Assembly: GCF_042453785.1 (NCBI RefSeq)
Contig: NC_091661.1
Span: forward strand, 28,759,501 to 28,823,500
Direction of reading: 5' to 3'
From: Malus domestica
Lineage: Eukaryota > Streptophyta > Magnoliopsida > Rosales > Rosaceae
Length of the DNA: 64,000 nt
A program made the translations under genes and the position numbers. Shown here piece after piece: positions 59,608 to 64,000 of this stretch. The stretch's first letter is position 1, and each line of letters starts with the position of its first letter. The notes below the pieces were generated by a model. It made no database searches, was not told where the DNA came from, and saw nothing but the letters and a program-made list of their open reading frames with translations.

Positions 59608-61012
59608 GTGCAAACCAAAGCATGGCGCAACCTAAAAAATCATCATGAAAACCCTGAAGCGGAACTTCGTGTTAGTCTGACCAATGTGTCTCCCTGGATA
59701 ACCACGGTTGGAGCTAACACCATGGATAGGGATTTTCCAGCTACCGTGAAGCTCGAAAATGGCAGGACTATTACCGGGGTTTCGCTCTACAGGGGAAGGA
59801 TGAAGCTGTCAACAAACAAGCAATACCATGTTGCGTATTTGGGAAGCAATTCAACTAGTCATAATCCGAGCTCGCTCTGTTTGGAGGGGACGTTGGATCT
59901 CCGAGTTGTGGCCAGAAAGTTTGTGATTTGCGACCGTGGGATTAATCCTAGAGTGCAGAAGGGAGAAGTGGTGAAAGAAGCCGGATGAGTTGGGATGATC
60001 TTGGCAAACACAGCTGCAAACGGAGAGGAGCTTGTGGCGGATTGCAACCGGCACTCTCGGTTGTGTTCCCGGAGAGAACAAATGTTTTTGTTTTGACACT
60101 TCATAGAACTGTCACTAACGTTGCCCTTGTTGTTTCGAATTACCACGCCATTGTTTCACCGTTCAAAGGTGCTTATGTGAAAGTCAAGCCTCGGACGTTG
60201 AAATTCACCAAAGCCAATCAGAAGCTGTCATACAAAATCATCTTCACTACGAAATCCCGGCAGGCAGTCCCGGAGTTCGGAGGGTTGGTGTGGAAGGATG
60301 CAGTGCATAGGGTGAGAAGTGTTGTGCATTGGCCCGCTCGTCAGTGCGAAAACGAGATTCAGATTATAACCTCACCAAATCACACTCAGTTTAATAGAAT
60401 AAAATACAAGAAATAAAGACACCGAGAAATTTACGAGGTTCGGTAAAAATCTGCGTACGTCCTCGGAGAGATATTGCTCTTCACTATGAGAATAACAGTA
60501 CAAGTACACATGAGTTAAATCAACATAACTCAATCTTGAATCCCTTGCACACCCACTCATAGAATTTTCCCAAGAGCCTCACTCTACCCCAAGAGTTCTT
60601 TTAATAGAATACTTTTCACTCTAGCTCTCTTGATTTTCTCTTAACCCATGTTCAACATTTCCCATGGAATAGCCGAATGCTCTCTCCATCTTGATGCTTT
60701 CCTCATACCACATCTCTCACTCTCAATATAAGGCCAAGCCATCATCATTGTGTCTTACATCATCATTAAGCAAAAAACAAACATCATCATTAAAGCAAAA
60801 GCAAGCATTATCATTATGTCTTTACTCATGATGATGTCCACCAAACTTTTGCTTTTACTTTGCAGCACTTGTCTGCAACTTTCATGCAACCCACACCATG
60901 TGATATTTCCACCAAAAGCAAATACAGGTCACTTCATTGTTGTTAAACACAAATGTATGAGCTAAACACAACAAGAAGCCCCATTGTTGTAGTGTGGCTG
61001 CCACCACTATAA
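59608..61012 (+). pseudogene. Subtilase relic with deletion and LTR insertion
   Basis: NHHENPEAELR (TNL-end text) runs into the subtilase text SPWITTVGANTMDRDFP. Identity to 800-1150 is high, but a stop comes at 59986 (Gly to TGA in EAGG). Next, 'ggcggattgc' joins 'aaccggcactctcgg', skipping about 655 bp that in the first copy include the catalytic serine. The C-terminal domain follows to VHRVRS, is broken by a solo LTR at 60320, and ends PIVVVWLPPL at about 61012. Confidence 0.9.
60320..60973. mobile_element. Solo LTR, 654 bp, in subtilase relic
   Basis: It starts TGTTGTGCATTGG and ends AACACAACA. AGAAG lies at 60315-60319 and 60974-60978. The uninterrupted sequence is visible at 2070-2090. 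The region 'accgagaaatttacgaggtt' is a pattern I know from plant Copia LTRs. Confidence 0.93.
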
Positions 61013-61170
61013 CTCCTGCACCGGATTAATTTCAATGTGTGTTTTTATTAATGCTCATTTGAATAAACAAATTTTCTGTAATAGTTAGCATCCTTCCTCT
61101 GCTTCTTGCTGTAATCTTCTAGCTACTGTCAAGCTTAGAACACGAGCAAAACAACGATGTGTAGTGAAAA

Positions 61171-63327
61171 TGTCACAGCCCGTCCCGAAGTTACATTTGA
61201 CGGGAATGTGAATTGACGGGATTGCCCCTAGCGGGTGTTAAGGTATGTGTGTGTGTGACATATTTTGGTCTAAATACATACATTTCTAAGTTTTTGTTTT
61301 AAATGGGATTAATGTTAGTATGTATGTTTTGGTGTGATTAGGTTTTGTTTGGACCACACACACACCCAACCTGATCTCCCTCTCTCCTTCCCCGTGCCCT
61401 CTCTCTCCTCCTTCACGACACTCTCTCCCTCTCTCCCTTCGAAGTGTACGGACGAGACCCAAAAACCTTCAAAACTCCACGGATCGAAGCTAAAAAGGTA
61501 TGGTTCTTCATCATTTCGACCTCCTGAGTTGTTTGGTGCTAGTTTTAGGAAGTGAAACCCTCGAAATCACGTTGAAATCTCGAGGTCTGATTTGAGTACT
61601 GTTCATGCACACGTAAATTTTTGATTTTCAGGGAATTCTAAGCTTGTAGTGAGCTTAGTGAGGTCCTAAGGAAGCTCGGGGACGTTCGTTTGAAAGTTTT
61701 GGACGTCGGGATCGTGTAGTTCGAAGTTGGCCGTTTTCTTGGAATTTCTCCGGTGAGATTTCATAGTTTTTAGAGCCTTAAACTAGTCTATCGTGACTCT
61801 ACATGTTGAGGGCTTCAAATTGATATAAAATGCGAAGAAAATGGTTGAGAAACGAAGGAGAACAAGGCGTTTGAAAATCGCCCAGTTGTTCGGCCAACGG
61901 AAAATTCAGTCTGGCGAACCGAGGTTAGGGATGATGCGCGTGGGGGCACGTGCCACATCAAAAAAAAATTCTAAAAATTTGTCGACGTTCGTGACGTCGA
62001 GTAGGTCACTGTGGTATATTCATATACCCAATTTGAGCACCGTATGAGAAGTTATTACGAATTATTGGTAATGTGCTTTAAATAACGTTTTTATAGTTGT
62101 TTCGCATATAGGTGACACCTATCCCGAGGACGAGCGTATCCAGGGATGTCACGGGGGTTACGACCCTTCGACTTATCAGAGAGTGGGCAATTTTTATTTT
62201 CGTATTACCTATATACTCTTAATTGTCCCAGAAATTGAATTTATATGAAAGTATGTTTTCAATTGCCATGATGCATATTATAAATTATATGAACTGATAT
62301 TGATGCATATATATAAATGTGAATTGGTGCTGTGGACGCACATGTGAGTATCAGGTGAGTTTATATGGTTTATATGAATGAATGATGATGTGATTACGTT
62401 GAGAACTCACAACCTGCACCCTTGGTATTAGTGCTTATAGTATTCACCGCACCGTACACTCACCTTGGATCCAAGTAGGTGCATGTCGTACAGACCATGA
62501 GAGGGTTCCGACATGCTAGTCGTACATATCACTGAGGTGATTCCGACTGGTAGGTGACTTTAGATTATGTGCACAGATGATTGATGAGAGAAGCACTAGA
62601 GCGTATTTTACACCATTCTTGTCGTACAGACTACTTTAGGTAGTTCCGACATTATGTGCAGTGTAGTGCCGTACAGGTCACTGTGGTGACTTTAGCAGTG
62701 CTGTACAGGTCACAGTTTGTGACTCCGGCTGGTTTGGATGTTGGGCTTTATAAATTAACCGTATAGGGCCAATTACAGGGTCTCCGGTTGATTCTTTATA
62801 TCACCTGTCATATTGATGCATCCATATTCTGTTTTGACATTTATAGCATGGCATAGTCTCTGAATTTGAGTTATATGAAGATATGTATACTATTATGTTA
62901 TTTTCTGGGAAAAAGTATACAGGTTTTACAGTGAGGGGTTAGAATTGTTTTTGGCGAAATGTTTTTGAAAAGCTTTGGTTTTACTGACCCACTCTATCTT
63001 ATTTTTCGCCCCTCCAGGTTCTAGTTAGTTACGCTGATCACCCATGAGGATTTCTACGGAGTTTTGACAGACTTCTTTAATGTAGGATTCACCTGCGGGT
63101 GTTGTATTTTAGTTATGGTCCTACTCGACTGCAACTAGTGTTTATGCTCTGTTTATGTGTGTGTCCACACTTTAATTCACTCTAGCATGTTAGTCGGTTA
63201 ACCTTTGCTAGTATTTGGTTTTAATTCATTCGTAATTCTTTTAGTTTCTGCTTCCGCACCGCACTTATGGTTACGTCACACTAACGTGACGGCCAGGACC
63301 CCTTGATTCTAGGATCGGGGTGTTTCA
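61171..63327 (+). repeat. Gypsy 5' LTR, 2157 bp
   Basis: Contains CT-rich (61370-61440) and repeated 'cgtacag...ttccgac' units (62488-62720, five or six times), a TG/CA border and nothing coding. Confidence 0.85.
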
Positions 63328-63330
63328 GTT

Positions 63331-63342
63331 TGGTATCAGAGT
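63331..63342 (+). other. Gypsy primer binding site
   Basis: TGGTATCAGAGT lies three bases after the LTR and matches the 3' end of initiator tRNA-Met in 11 of 12 positions. Confidence 0.88.
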
Positions 63343-63404
63343 TTAGGTTGCAATCCTGTATAATTGTTAATGTTCTAATGGCCTTTGGTGTCTTCTGTTA
63401 GAAC

Positions 63405-64000
63405 CATGCCGCCTCGTATGGAATCACGCCGTGCTTCTGGGTCTAATTTCCCCAATATAGCTCAATTAGGGGAAGCGATGACTCATGCTTTTCAGAATGT
63501 TATCCGCCCTTCTCCTCCTCAAAGAACACCCTTGGAGACCATGTATAATCTGAAATTGGATCGTTTTTTGGGTAATGAAGGTCACGAGGGGGCAGAAAAA
63601 TGGCTAGATCATATTGAGAAGACTTTCCAGGTGATGCAGAGTCAGGGGAATCTCCATGCTGATAGATGGGTGGATACTACCACTTGGTTTTTGGGCCGAG
63701 AGCCAGCAGCATGGTGGGAAAATCAGACTAGGTTCATGTCGCCTGAGACGCAGCTGACTGGAAAGTGTTTAAAGAGAATTTTATGAAGAGATTTGTTCCT
63801 CCAGAATACATAGATCGCAAGAAGCAAGAGTTCACCCGGTTGAAGCAAAAAGATATGTCAGCGCATGAGTACTACATGAAATTTACCGACTTATCTCGTT
63901 ATGACCCTGATACAGCTGGTAATCAGGCAGAGATGCTTTGCCGTTTTAAGTTGGGAACCAAGAAGAAATGGAGGACTTTTGCTAGTGCACTTCCTTGTTC
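63405..64000 (+). pseudogene. Gypsy gag, frameshifted, incomplete at window end
   Basis: From ATG 63405 (MPPRMESRR) the retrotransposon gag domain is seen: FLGNEGHEGAEKWLDHIEK, FLGREPAAWWEN. The frame fails near 63750 (LTGKCLKRIL, stop). The next frame continues the domain (NFMKRFVPPEYIDRKKQEF, LKQKDMSAHEYYMKF) to the window end. One indel explains this. Gag forms the particle that packages element RNA. Confidence 0.9.

Larger units (their letters stand above)
61171..64000 (+). mobile_element. Ty3/Gypsy retrotransposon, 5' part
   Basis: 5' LTR 61171-63327 (starts TGTCACAGCCCGTCC, ends GTTTCA), primer site, then gag. The element runs past the window edge. The empty site is seen at about 2274. 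The LTR start and gag suggest the Del/Tekay type of chromovirus (inference). Confidence 0.9.

Overview
This is plant nuclear DNA. The evidence is split TIR-NBS-LRR (TNL) resistance genes with typical intron positions, subtilase fragments, Copia and Gypsy LTR retrotransposons, a Cassandra element with 5S rRNA-like LTRs, a hAT transposon and several MITEs. The TNL type and the LTR styles suggest a woody rosid, most likely Rosaceae (apple or pear relatives). That placement is inference from pattern memory, not a database match.

Layout. 0-3.3 kb: a duplicated flank and the 3' half of a subtilase gene. 3.3-10.6 kb: a Copia element on the minus strand (TSD TCACT), internally deleted and broken by a solo LTR. 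11.6-12.3 kb: a Cassandra TRIM. 13.1-19.4 kb: TNL1, with an LRR array of thirteen 210-bp units and several frameshifts. 20-27 kb: duplicated flanks, a TIR relic, an LTR fragment and an LRR relic. 27.4-29.2 kb and 35.8-37.1 kb: two genes encoding two TIR domains in tandem without NB-ARC. The first is frameshifted; the second is open throughout. 30.2-31.5 kb: a short LTR element with G-box-like repeats in its LTRs. 34.8-35.7 kb: an element with long inverted repeats. 37.7-44.3 kb: a non-coding LARD-type element with very long LTRs (TSD GTACA). 44.9-50.8 kb: a truncated Copia containing a solo LTR (TSD AAAGA), which contains a hAT element (TSD ATTACAAC) with an apparently intact transposase. 50.8-52.1 kb: TNL and subtilase relics. 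52.5-55.1 kb: a solo LTR related to the LARD (TSD AACGA). 55.6-61.0 kb: TNL3, a pseudogene split by a solo LTR, then further subtilase relics, one split by another solo LTR. 61.2-64.0 kb: the 5' LTR, primer site and gag start of a Ty3/Gypsy element that runs off the window.

How it fits together. This is a decayed, repeatedly duplicated TNL cluster. The recurring module is upstream flank, TIR/NB-ARC/LRR, then a subtilase 3' half, and copies were reshuffled by deletion and transposition. Only two host or element genes look able to make a full product: the tandem-TIR gene at 35810-37084 and the hAT transposase at 46958-49360. In the tandem-TIR protein the first TIR has lost the expected catalytic glutamate while the second keeps it. 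That gene is the best candidate for something not well described. Coordinates of exons and element ends were read by eye; no alignment or search was run.
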